Part shown: positions 58,522-64,000 of the stretch, in pieces
How positions within the stretch are numbered: the first letter of the stretch is position 1
Layout: each line of letters opens with the position of its first letter
Program-made: the position numbers and the translations under genes
The notes under the pieces: generated by a model
Database searches by the model: none
Seen by the model: only the letters and a program-made list of their open reading frames with translations
Told to the model about the DNA's origin: nothing
DNA from: CBDESM01 sp965242485
Lineage (GTDB): Bacteria > Chloroflexota > Dehalococcoidia > Bin125
Direction of reading: 5' to 3'
Assembly (NCBI GenBank): GCA_965242485.1
Contig: CBDESM010000003.1
Coordinates: forward strand, 310,001 to 374,000
Length of the DNA: 64,000 nt

Positions 58522-59195
58522 CCCATCGCGGCCCGCCACACCGCATCAAAGTCGATCTCCAAACCGGGAACTTCCGGGCCGACTGGCAGCAGGCCGGGAT
58601 CATCGTGCCGCTCGATCAGCGGGCCGGGCCGCACCACATGCACGACCCGCTCGAACGGGTCGACCATCCAGCCGACTTCGGCCCCCGCAGCGACCCATTC
58701 GCAGACTTTCCCGACCTGCTCCTCGACGCTCTGCGAACGCGAACGGACCTCGACGACGAACGCGGGAACGATGCGCGGATATTCCCTGCGTATGCCGTCG
58801 GCGGGCCGGCTGGCGTTGAGCGCGGCGACTTGGCCGGGCGTGAGCCAAGCGGCATCCGGATCGCGCACGACGGGCAGGTCCGAGCCGGAAGCCGGGTCCG
58901 GGTCTTCGGTCGCCCAGCCTTGGCCGCAGCCCGTCGCCTCGCCGCCGTCATGCTGCTTCTGGAAAAGCCACATCTGGCCGAAGACCTCGACATTGGCGCG
59001 GGTACCGATGTTGTCCTTGACGGCTGAGATGATGAGCTCCCCTCGGCGGCCGCGGCCGACTTTGCGGCCGGGCAGGAGCCGGCCGAAGAGTTCGAGCAGA
59101 TGATCGGTCAACGGTTCGCGCGACGGGAACTCGACGACCAGCTCGCAAGAGCGCTCGTCGACCGGCGCTCGCTCCGCGATGGGCGCTGAAACCAT
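58518..59195 (-). CDS. Uma2 family endonuclease-like protein (DUF820)
   Basis: 225-residue PD-(D/E)xK-fold protein. The core 'RIVPAFVVEVRSRSQSVEEQVGKVCEWVAAGAEVGWMVDPFERVVHVVRPG' is the Uma2 signature, with VEVRSRS in place of the common VEVLSPS. 'DPDAAWLTPGQVAAL' precedes it with an Asp in the expected place. Family members are numerous in Chloroflexota and cyanobacteria, and their function is not established. Confidence 0.87.
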   Translation of the reverse strand: MVSAPIAERAPVDERSCELVVEFPSREPLTDHLLELFGRLLPGRKVGRGRRGELIISAVKDNIGTRANVEVFGQMWLFQKQHDGGEATGCGQGWATEDPDPASGSDLPVVRDPDAAWLTPGQVAALNASRPADGIRREYPRIVPAFVVEVRSRSQSVEEQVGKVCEWVAAGAEVGWMVDPFERVVHVVRPGPLIERHDDPGLLPVGPEVPGLEIDFDAVWRAAMG

Positions 59196-59231
59196 CGTCT
59201 GCCTCCCGTCTTCGTCAAGCCGCGCGCAGAC

Positions 59232-60179
59232 TCAGCGTTTGCGGTCTTCGTAGGTTTCGAAGAAGCGGTTCTTCACGGCTTTCTGGTTTTCGTAGATGCT
59301 GCCCTGCGCGGGGGCGGGGGGGAGCGGGAGGTAGGCGGGGACGTCGGTTTGACGCGGCTGGTCGACGTGTTCGCCGGCGCACATCAGGCCTTCGTAGGCG
59401 TCGAGGCTGAGCTTGCCGAGGCCCATGATCGGCCAGGCGTCGGCGGCGGCGTAGCCGTAGAGCAGCAGCCGGCGCTGGATCTCGGAGCGGTTCAGGGCGC
59501 TCCCGTGCATGATCCGCACGTGGTGGAAGCTGACCGAGCCCGCCGGGCCCTCGAGCGAGACGAGGTCGCGGTCCATGTCCCAGTCGAAGTTCTCCGGCTC
59601 GACGGCGCCGGTGAAGTAGCCGCCCTCGGCGTGGTGGTGGTCGTAGATCGGGCGCTTGTGCGAGCCGGGCACGACCAGCAGCGGACCGTTGATCTCGTAG
59701 CAGTCGTCGAGCAGGATGCCGGCGGCGAGCAGGTCGTCGTTGGTGTGCGGGTAGAAGGGCCAGTCCTGGTGCCATTCGACCGGCGCGCCGTACTCCGCCG
59801 CCTTCATGTTGAGCTTGTCGTTCTGCAGGCGCACGTTGGGGCCGATCAGCCGGGTCACGACCTTCATCAGCGCGGGGTGCTGGGCCAGCTCGCGGAAGAA
59901 GGGCCAGTGGAACGAGGGCGACTTGAGCCGGCGCACGCGCGGCTCTTCCGCGGTGTGCGAGTCCTCGAGGTCGTACTGCGCGTTGTGGTCGGTCAGCCCC
60001 GCGGCCTCGGCGACGATGCGGTCGGTCTCGAGGCGCAGCGATTGCAGCGCGTCGTCGGGCAGCAGGCTGGGGATCAGGAGGTAGCCGTTCTCGTGGTAAA
60101 ACGCGACCTGCTCATCGGTGATGTCGGCCGGGTCTGAGGCATTGACGGGCGGCGCGATCGCCGCTGCGACGGTGGGCAT
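59232..60179 (-). CDS. Phytanoyl-CoA dioxygenase family protein
   Basis: 315-residue Fe(II)/2-oxoglutarate-dependent oxygenase. 'DEQVAFYHENGYLLIPSLLPDDALQSLR' is the typical N-terminus. The metal motif H-x-D is in 'VEWHQDWPFYPHTN' (His137, Asp139), and the distal region 'GSVSFHHVRIMHGSALNRSEIQRR' supplies the third His and the 2-oxoglutarate Arg. The start at 60179 has AGGGAGC upstream. The substrate is unknown; the family is expanded in SAR202-type Chloroflexota. Confidence 0.92.
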   Translation of the reverse strand: MPTVAAAIAPPVNASDPADITDEQVAFYHENGYLLIPSLLPDDALQSLRLETDRIVAEAAGLTDHNAQYDLEDSHTAEEPRVRRLKSPSFHWPFFRELAQHPALMKVVTRLIGPNVRLQNDKLNMKAAEYGAPVEWHQDWPFYPHTNDDLLAAGILLDDCYEINGPLLVVPGSHKRPIYDHHHAEGGYFTGAVEPENFDWDMDRDLVSLEGPAGSVSFHHVRIMHGSALNRSEIQRRLLLYGYAAADAWPIMGLGKLSLDAYEGLMCAGEHVDQPRQTDVPAYLPLPPAPAQGSIYENQKAVKNRFFETYEDRKR

Positions 60180-60239
60180 GCGGTGCTCCCTGCTCGAATT
60201 CGGGTTCTTCGCGGTCATTCTAGGGCGGTGCGCGGGCAG

Positions 60240-60527
60240 CTAGTCGGGGGCGGGGGCTATGTGGGTGACTTGGATTGGGGTGTTGTTGGAGGGGGGGCGG
60301 AAGTAGACGCGGAAGTTGATTTGGGGCATTTGGGCGTAGCGGTCGGCGCCGTCGATCGGGGGATCGGCCGGGTGGACGAAGGGGCTGGAGAGGTTGGTGC
60401 CCATTTCCAGCGGGCGCATGGTGGTCTTGAAGATGTTGTGCCCGCGGGTGGAGAGCTGCAGCCACTGTTCGCGGGCTTGCGGGGTGAGAACGTAGAAATC
60501 GTTGTCGAGCGGGTCCGGCGTGACCAT
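60240..60527 (-). CDS. Small effector-like protein of Panacea pair 1 (candidate toxin)
   Basis: 95-residue protein 'MVTPDPLDNDFYVLTPQAREQW...' with 'IFKTTMRPLEMGTNLSSPF' and terminal strands 'QINFRVYFRPPSNNTPIQVTHIAPAPD'. The order helix-strand-helix then C-terminal strands is compatible with a RelE/ParE-like fold, which is an inference. It follows its Panacea partner by 25 bases. Its homologue at 63058 is nearly identical except for residues 10-41. No known toxin family was matched with certainty. Confidence 0.68.
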   Translation of the reverse strand: MVTPDPLDNDFYVLTPQAREQWLQLSTRGHNIFKTTMRPLEMGTNLSSPFVHPADPPIDGADRYAQMPQINFRVYFRPPSNNTPIQVTHIAPAPD

Positions 60528-61164
60528 CGGTGATCGAAGAGCGTTGCTGCGTTCAGTCGCCGTTGGCGGACTGGTTGGCGGCTTCGGCTTCGGCCCACGC
60601 TTTTTCGAGCCATTCTCGAATCTCGCGCTTGGCCCAGACTTTCATGGCGTCGTGCTCGACGGCTGCGCCGTCTCCGTGCTCGCGGCGGGCTGCGCGCCAC
60701 GGTTCGTCGGGCTGGGACAAAGGCGCGGGCCAGCCGTGGATGACGATGTGGTAGACCTCGGAGAGCAGGCTCGGCTGCATGAAGTGCGGGAAGTCGAGCG
60801 GGAGGTTGGCATCGCCGGGGGGCGGGATCGGGGCGTCGCCGCAGGCTTGGTAGAGCGGGTTGAGGGCGGGGATCAGCGGGCCGTCCGGGCCGGTTTCGAC
60901 GGCTTCGGTGAAGAAGGGGCGGCCCCAGTCGGCGAGGTGGTACGCCTGCCCGACGGCGCAGAGGCGCTGCAGCATTGCGAAATCGAGTTGGCGGCCGTTG
61001 CCCGCGGCTTCGTGCAGCAGGTATTCGGCCACCCGCTGGACGGGGATCGGGTCGGAGGTCGACGGGCCGGCCCGCCAAGACAGCGGACGCGCGAGCTCGC
61101 CCAGCAGCTTGCCGCTGCGCTCCGGGCGGCGATCCGCAACGGCGCGATTGTCGGCGGCGGTGGT
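60243..61164. repeat. Segmental duplication, copy 1 (partner 63079-64000)
   Basis: About 922 bases carrying Panacea pair 1 match 63079-64000 with a constant offset of 2836 bases and no visible indel. Large stretches are identical, for example the whole gap between the pair genes. The match begins abruptly at 60243/63079 and the second copy runs off the window. Divergence is concentrated in the 5' part of the small gene. Confidence 0.9.
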
Positions 61165-61167
61165 CAT
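60553..61167 (-). CDS. Panacea-domain protein of pair 1 (candidate antitoxin)
   Basis: 204-residue protein. The Panacea region is 'QLDFAMLQRLCAVGQAYHLADWGRPFFTEAVETGPDGPLIPALNPLYQACGDAPI', with later helices 'LLSEVYHIVIHGWPAPLSQPDEPWRAARREHG' and a charged C-terminal helix 'DAMKVWAKREIREWLEKAWAEAEA'. The start at 61167 (MTTAADNRAV) has GGGAGG 9 bases upstream. It is nearly identical to the partial gene at 63389-64000. Confidence 0.72.
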   Translation of the reverse strand: MTTAADNRAVADRRPERSGKLLGELARPLSWRAGPSTSDPIPVQRVAEYLLHEAAGNGRQLDFAMLQRLCAVGQAYHLADWGRPFFTEAVETGPDGPLIPALNPLYQACGDAPIPPPGDANLPLDFPHFMQPSLLSEVYHIVIHGWPAPLSQPDEPWRAARREHGDGAAVEHDAMKVWAKREIREWLEKAWAEAEAANQSANGD

Positions 61168-61195
61168 GGGGTCGGCCTCCCGGTCACGGGCAGCC

Positions 61196-61201
61196 ATGTT
61201 A
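61196..61201 (-). promoter_or_regulatory. Putative -10 box (TAACAT) of Panacea pair 1
   Basis: GATAACATGG on the minus strand lies about 29 bases before the antitoxin start. The same TAACAT occurs at the same place before pairs 2 and 3 (62135-62140 and 63055-63060), so each unit probably has its own promoter. Confidence 0.5.
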
Positions 61202-61216
61202 TCGCGAGGCAATCGG

Positions 61217-61513
61217 TCAGTCGGGGAAAGGGGAGTCGGGGTCGGGGTAGAGGTTGTGGACGATGGGGGTGTCGTCGTCGGCTTTGGAGAAGATGACCCA
61301 GATGTCGTTCCATTTGTAAGAGAAGAGCGGGCGCCCGTCCGGGTCGGTGTCGTTGAGCGGGCGGACCATCCGCTGTTCCTTGTCTAATCGGAGGGCGGGC
61401 GACTGCATGGTGACGCGGAAGCGGCCTTGCTGGAGGAGGGTGAGCTGGTAGTACAGGCGCAGGGCCCGTCCGGTCATCCGATAGTTCGGGGCATTTTCGG
61501 GGTGCGGGATCAC
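61217..61513 (-). CDS. Small effector-like protein of Panacea pair 2 (candidate toxin)
   Basis: 98-residue protein starting at GTG (61513; a GTG at 61516 is also possible): 'VIPHPENAPNYRMTGRALRLYYQL', then 'QGRFRVTMQSPALRL', and terminal strands 'GRPLFSYKWNDIWVIFSKADDDTPIVHNLYPDP'. It aligns with the pair 3 protein throughout and with pairs 1 and 4 over Y-x-[LM]-[ST], F-[RK]-x-T-M and V-[IY]-F. The strand-rich end resembles RelE/ParE-type toxins. It lies 20 bases after its Panacea partner. Confidence 0.68.
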   Translation of the reverse strand: MIPHPENAPNYRMTGRALRLYYQLTLLQQGRFRVTMQSPALRLDKEQRMVRPLNDTDPDGRPLFSYKWNDIWVIFSKADDDTPIVHNLYPDPDSPFPD

Positions 61514-61533
61514 CACTGGCGGGCGCGTTCGGT

Positions 61534-62106
61534 TCAGGCTTCGGCGGGCTCGCCGGCAAGGACCTCGTTTCGGGTTCGTTCGAGGACATCCGGAGCGATG
61601 CCGTCCGCGTCGTCGGGGGGCGGGGGGCCGGGGGGGAAGATGCGGTCGAGGGAGCGGCCGTGGGCTGCCAAGACGTCGTCGGGAATCTCGGCGCGGGCGT
61701 CCGTGTCCAAGTCGTGCCAAGGGCCGAACCAAGCCAAGTTCATGAGCTCGACGACGTAGAGCCTGCCGTAGCGGGCGAAGATTTCGTCCAGCAGCGCCGC
61801 GCGAGCCGGCTGCGCGGCGAGCCGGGCGACGCTGGCAAACGGCACGGCCTCGCCTTCCCATTGGCCGTAGCGGTACCAGAGATCGGGGATGGTCGGGGTG
61901 CCCGGCCATGCTTCGACGGGGTCGGCGAAGAGGGGGGTGTTGAAGCGGCTCCAGTGGAAGATTTGGGCGTAGTAGCAGAGGGCTTGGAGCTTGAGGTGGG
62001 TGAGGATGACGCCGGATTCGGCGGCTAGGTGGGCGAAGTGCTTGACTACATCGTCTAGGGGGATGGCGGGGGTTGGGGGGGCGGGGGAGGGGGAGGCGGC
62101 CGTCAT
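61534..62106 (-). CDS. Panacea-domain protein of pair 2 (candidate antitoxin)
   Basis: 190-residue protein with the clearest Panacea (SocA/DUF4065) core in the window: 'GVILTHLKLQALCYYAQIFHWSRFNTPLFADPVEAWPGTPTIPDLWYRYGQWEG'. The C-terminal helices 'ALLDEIFARYGRLYVVELMNLAWFGPWHDLD' match the family's L..V..Y...S...L..L.H...W pattern. Start at 62106 with GAGGAAG upstream. The N-terminus PPTPAIPLDDVVKHFAHL is shared with pair 3. Confidence 0.8.
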   Translation of the reverse strand: MTAASPSPAPPTPAIPLDDVVKHFAHLAAESGVILTHLKLQALCYYAQIFHWSRFNTPLFADPVEAWPGTPTIPDLWYRYGQWEGEAVPFASVARLAAQPARAALLDEIFARYGRLYVVELMNLAWFGPWHDLDTDARAEIPDDVLAAHGRSLDRIFPPGPPPPDDADGIAPDVLERTRNEVLAGEPAEA

Positions 62107-62134
62107 GCGGGACTTCCTCGGGTTGGCGGGGGTC

Positions 62135-62140
62135 ATGTTA
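62135..62140 (-). promoter_or_regulatory. Putative -10 box (TAACAT) of Panacea pair 2
   Basis: GGTAACATG on the minus strand lies 28 bases before the antitoxin start, and its TAA is also the stop codon of the pair 3 effector gene. This packs stop and promoter of adjacent units together. Confidence 0.5.
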
Positions 62141-62431
62141 CCGCCGCGGGGGATCGGGGATGAAGTTCTGGACGATCGGGAGGCCGTCATCGTCTTGGGT
62201 GAAGATGACTTCGACGTCGGTCCATCTGAAGGAGTAGAGCGGGGAGCCATCGGCGGCTGTTTGTGGAAGCGGCTGCTTCAGCTCGCCGCCGGGCTTGATG
62301 TTGAGGACCATCGCCAAGGCCTGCATGGTGATGCGGAAGCGGCCTTGTACGCCTCTGTCGTGCTGTTCCCAGAGAGTACGCGCTTCGGGGCTCAGCCGGT
62401 AATGGGTTGCGTCATCCGGGTGCGGAATCAT
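62138..62431 (-). CDS. Small effector-like protein of Panacea pair 3 (candidate toxin)
   Basis: 97-residue protein 'MIPHPDDATHYRLSPEARTLWEQHDRGVQGRFRITMQALAMVLNI...', ending 'GSPLYSFRWTDVEVIFTQDDDGLPIVQNFIPDP'. It is homologous to the pair 2 protein and shares the F-R-[IV]-T-M-Q segment. The ATG at 62431 lies 20 bases after the stop of the Panacea gene. The toxin role is inferred. Confidence 0.68.
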   Translation of the reverse strand: MIPHPDDATHYRLSPEARTLWEQHDRGVQGRFRITMQALAMVLNIKPGGELKQPLPQTAADGSPLYSFRWTDVEVIFTQDDDGLPIVQNFIPDPPRR

Positions 62432-62451
62432 CGGCGGCGGACGGGTTCGGC

Positions 62452-63027
62452 TCAGGCGTCGCGGGCGCTGCCGGCATGGAGACCGTTCCGGATTTGCGCG
62501 GGCGCATCCGGAGCGATGCCGTCGGCGTCGACGGCCCCCGGAGGTTCGGGCGGGAGCAGCCAGTTGAGCCGGTCGCCGTAGCGGCGCAGGGCGTCGAGGC
62601 TGAGTTCGGCGTGGTTTTCCCAGTCCGCCTCTTGCCACGGGCCTTGCATGGCCAAGGTGACGAGCTCCATCACGCTGAGCGCGCCGTAGCGCCGGAACAC
62701 GTCGGCGAGCAGCGATTGGCGGGCGGATGGAAGATCGGGCGGCGCGGCGGCGGACGACGGGATCGAGGAGTCTTCCCACTCCTGGTAGTCGCGGTAGAGG
62801 GCGGGAACGATCGCGAGGCCGGGCCACGCTTCGACGCGCTCCTCGAACAAGGGGCCGTCTCCGCCGCTCAGGCTGAGCGCTTGCGCGTTGCAGGAGAGCA
62901 CTTGCAGCTTGGTGTGCGTGAGTATCCGCCCTTCGGCGGCAAAGAGGTGGATGAAGTGTTCTACGACGTCGTCTAGGGGGATGGCGGGGGTTGGGGGGGC
63001 GGCGGTTTCGGGGGCGGTGGTGGCCAT
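62452..63027 (-). CDS. Panacea-domain protein of pair 3 (candidate antitoxin)
   Basis: 191-residue protein: 'PPTPAIPLDDVVEHFIHLFAAEGRILTHTKLQVLSCNAQALSLSGGDGPLFEERVEAWPGLAIVPALYRDYQEWED' is a Panacea core, followed by 'QSLLADVFRRYGALSVMELVTLAMQGPWQEADWENH'. AAGGA precedes the ATG at 63027. It is a clear paralogue of the pair 2 antitoxin-like gene but far more diverged than pairs 1 and 4 are from each other. Confidence 0.78.
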   Translation of the reverse strand: MATTAPETAAPPTPAIPLDDVVEHFIHLFAAEGRILTHTKLQVLSCNAQALSLSGGDGPLFEERVEAWPGLAIVPALYRDYQEWEDSSIPSSAAAPPDLPSARQSLLADVFRRYGALSVMELVTLAMQGPWQEADWENHAELSLDALRRYGDRLNWLLPPEPPGAVDADGIAPDAPAQIRNGLHAGSARDA

Positions 63028-63054
63028 GCGGGGGTCCTTGGGTTGGCGGGGTTT

Positions 63055-63060
63055 ATGTTA
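63055..63060 (-). promoter_or_regulatory. Putative -10 box (TAACAT) of Panacea pair 3
   Basis: GATAACATAAACC on the minus strand lies 27 bases before the pair 3 antitoxin start and includes the TAA stop of the pair 4 effector gene, as in the unit before. Confidence 0.5.
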
Positions 63061-63363
63061 TCGGGGGTTGGGGGGGTTGTCGGGGGCGGGGGCTATGTGG
63101 GTGACTTGGATTGGGGTGTTGTTGATGGGGGGGCGGAAGTAGACGTGGAAGTTGATTTGGGGCATTTGGGCGTAGCGGTCGGTGTTGGCGATTGGGGGGT
63201 CTGCTGGGTGGACGAAGGGGCTGGAGAGGTTGGTGCCCATCGCTAACGGGCGCATGGTGGCGTCGAATATGGATTTTTCGCGATCATCCAGCCGGTGCCA
63301 CTGCGCGAGAGCTTGCGGGGAGAGGACGTAGAACTCGTTGTCGAGCGGGTCCGGCGTGACCAT
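63058..63363 (-). CDS. Small effector-like protein of Panacea pair 4 (candidate toxin)
   Basis: 101-residue paralogue of the pair 1 effector with a short C-terminal extension (NPPNPR). Residues 42-95 are nearly identical to pair 1 (5 changes), but residues 10-41 differ at 14 of 32 positions ('SPQALAQWHRLDDREKSIFDATMRPLA' against 'TPQAREQWLQLSTRGHNIFKTTMRPLE'). That segment probably holds the variable helices. It follows its partner by 25 bases. Confidence 0.68.
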   Translation of the reverse strand: MVTPDPLDNEFYVLSPQALAQWHRLDDREKSIFDATMRPLAMGTNLSSPFVHPADPPIANTDRYAQMPQINFHVYFRPPINNTPIQVTHIAPAPDNPPNPR

Positions 63364-64000
63364 CGGTGATCGAAGAGCGTTGCTGCGTTCAGTCGCCGTT
63401 GGCGGACTGGTTGGCGGCTTCGGCTTCGGCCCACGCTTTTTCGAGCCATTCCCGGATCTCGCGCTTGGCCCAGACTTTCATCGCGTCGTGCTCGACGGCT
63501 GCGCCGTCTCCGTGCTCGCGGCGGGTTGCGCACCACGGTTCGTCGGGCTGGGACAGGGGCGCGGGCCAGCCGTAGATGACGATGTGGTAGACCCCGGAGA
63601 GCAGGGTCGGCTGCATGAAGTGCGAGAAATCGAGCGGGAGGTTGGCGTCGCCGGGGGGCGGGATCGGGGCGTCGCCGCAGGCTTGGTAGAGCGGATTGAG
63701 GGCGGGGATCAGCGGGCCGTCCGGGCCGGCTTCGACAGCTTCGGTGAAGAAGGGGCGGCCCCAGTCGGCGAGGTGGTACGCCTGCCCGACGGCGCAGAGG
63801 CGCTGCAGCATTGCGAAATCGAGCCGGCGGCCGTTGCCCGCGGCTTCGTGCAGCAGGTATTCGGCCACCCGCTGGACGGGGATCGGGTCGGAGGTCGAGG
63901 GGCCGGCCCGCCAAGACAGCGGGCGCGCGAGCTCGCCCAGCAGCTTGCCGCTGCGCTCCGGGCGCGGATCCGCAACGGCGCGATTGTCGGCGGTGACGGG
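63079..64000. repeat. Segmental duplication, copy 2 (partner 60243-61164)
   Basis: Second copy of the ~922-base unit carrying a Panacea pair, colinear with 60243-61164 at offset 2836. It continues to the window edge, where the two copies start to differ (63990-64000). The duplicated units flank the two diverged inner pairs. Confidence 0.9.
63389..64000 (-). CDS. Panacea-domain protein of pair 4 (candidate antitoxin, 5' end off window)
   Basis: The frame is open from the right edge to the stop at 63389, about 203 residues. The product starts in mid-leader (PVTADNRAVADPRPERSGKLLGELARPLSW) and is nearly identical to the pair 1 antitoxin-like protein, with changes such as H to Y in 'YHIVIYGWPAP'. 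The true start codon lies just beyond the edge. Domain content is as for pair 1. Confidence 0.72.
   Translation of the reverse strand, partial: PVTADNRAVADPRPERSGKLLGELARPLSWRAGPSTSDPIPVQRVAEYLLHEAAGNGRRLDFAMLQRLCAVGQAYHLADWGRPFFTEAVEAGPDGPLIPALNPLYQACGDAPIPPPGDANLPLDFSHFMQPTLLSGVYHIVIYGWPAPLSQPDEPWCATRREHGDGAAVEHDAMKVWAKREIREWLEKAWAEAEAANQSANGD

Overview
The window is a high-GC, gene-dense bacterial chromosome segment with no intergenic gap above about 280 bases. The best guess is an uncultivated Chloroflexota lineage (Dehalococcoidia/SAR202-like). This rests on four luciferase-like flavin/F420 monooxygenases, a phytanoyl-CoA dioxygenase, a DUF3179 lipoprotein, twin-arginine lipoprotein peptide-binding proteins with Gln-rich linkers, an HrcA/CIRCE-controlled groEL and a stand-alone ferredoxin-thioredoxin reductase subunit. 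The phylum is an inference. No rRNA, tRNA, CRISPR array, insertion sequence or prophage was recognised.

Layout. 1-5.3 kb: minus-strand peptide/nickel-type ABC operon (two paralogous binding proteins, then permeases B and C; C runs off the left edge). 5.4-10.2 kb: LLM monooxygenase, thiamine pyrophosphokinase, a DNA methyltransferase fused to an Mrr-like nuclease domain, and an alkyl-sulfatase-like metallo-hydrolase. 10.2-15.8 kb: FmdB zinc ribbon, S26-like peptidase, groEL, pyruvate kinase, glutaredoxin-like protein, and a small protein coupled to a ClpP-fold SDH_sah protein. 15.8-22.3 kb: minus-strand cysD-cysN-tupA, two tandem BrnT/ribbon-helix-helix-like pairs, then tupB-tupC (sulfate activation and tungstate uptake). 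22.4-32.3 kb: MOSC, DUF3179, SnoaL-like, pterin dehydratase, Bcp, zinc ABC parts, oligoribonuclease, methyltransferase, PAC2, ferredoxin-thioredoxin reductase, a Panacea-type pair and a zinc-free S14. 32.5-39.2 kb: ferric-iron-type ABC operon and an LLM/DinB/MBL operon. 39.2-41.3 kb: an AlbA_2/ATPase regulator-like gene bracketed by repeated AATGCGAC elements. 41.3-60.2 kb: metabolic genes, an OLD-like nuclease, a third BrnT-like pair with a frameshifted toxin, an acyltransferase-LysM-SGNH fusion, a beta-propeller, Uma2 and PhyH. 60.2-64 kb: a tandem array of four Panacea-domain/small-protein pairs.

Two things stand out. First, the ferredoxin-thioredoxin reductase catalytic subunit has an in-frame UGA exactly where the family has the active-site Cys of its CHC motif. 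The family C-terminus continues in frame, and a SECIS-like hairpin lies at suitable spacing, so this is a strong candidate selenoprotein. Second, the Panacea array has two near-identical outer units in which the antitoxin-like gene is conserved while one segment of the small effector-like protein has diverged. It looks like an expanding, diversifying toxin-antitoxin family. A further Panacea pair at 31 kb, three BrnT-like pairs, an OLD-like ATPase-nuclease and a methyltransferase-nuclease fusion make the window rich in conflict-type genes set among ordinary metabolism.

Promoters appear to follow a lineage pattern: a TAGCCT-like -10 hexamer (TANNNT) sits a short distance before many start codons without an obvious -35 box.
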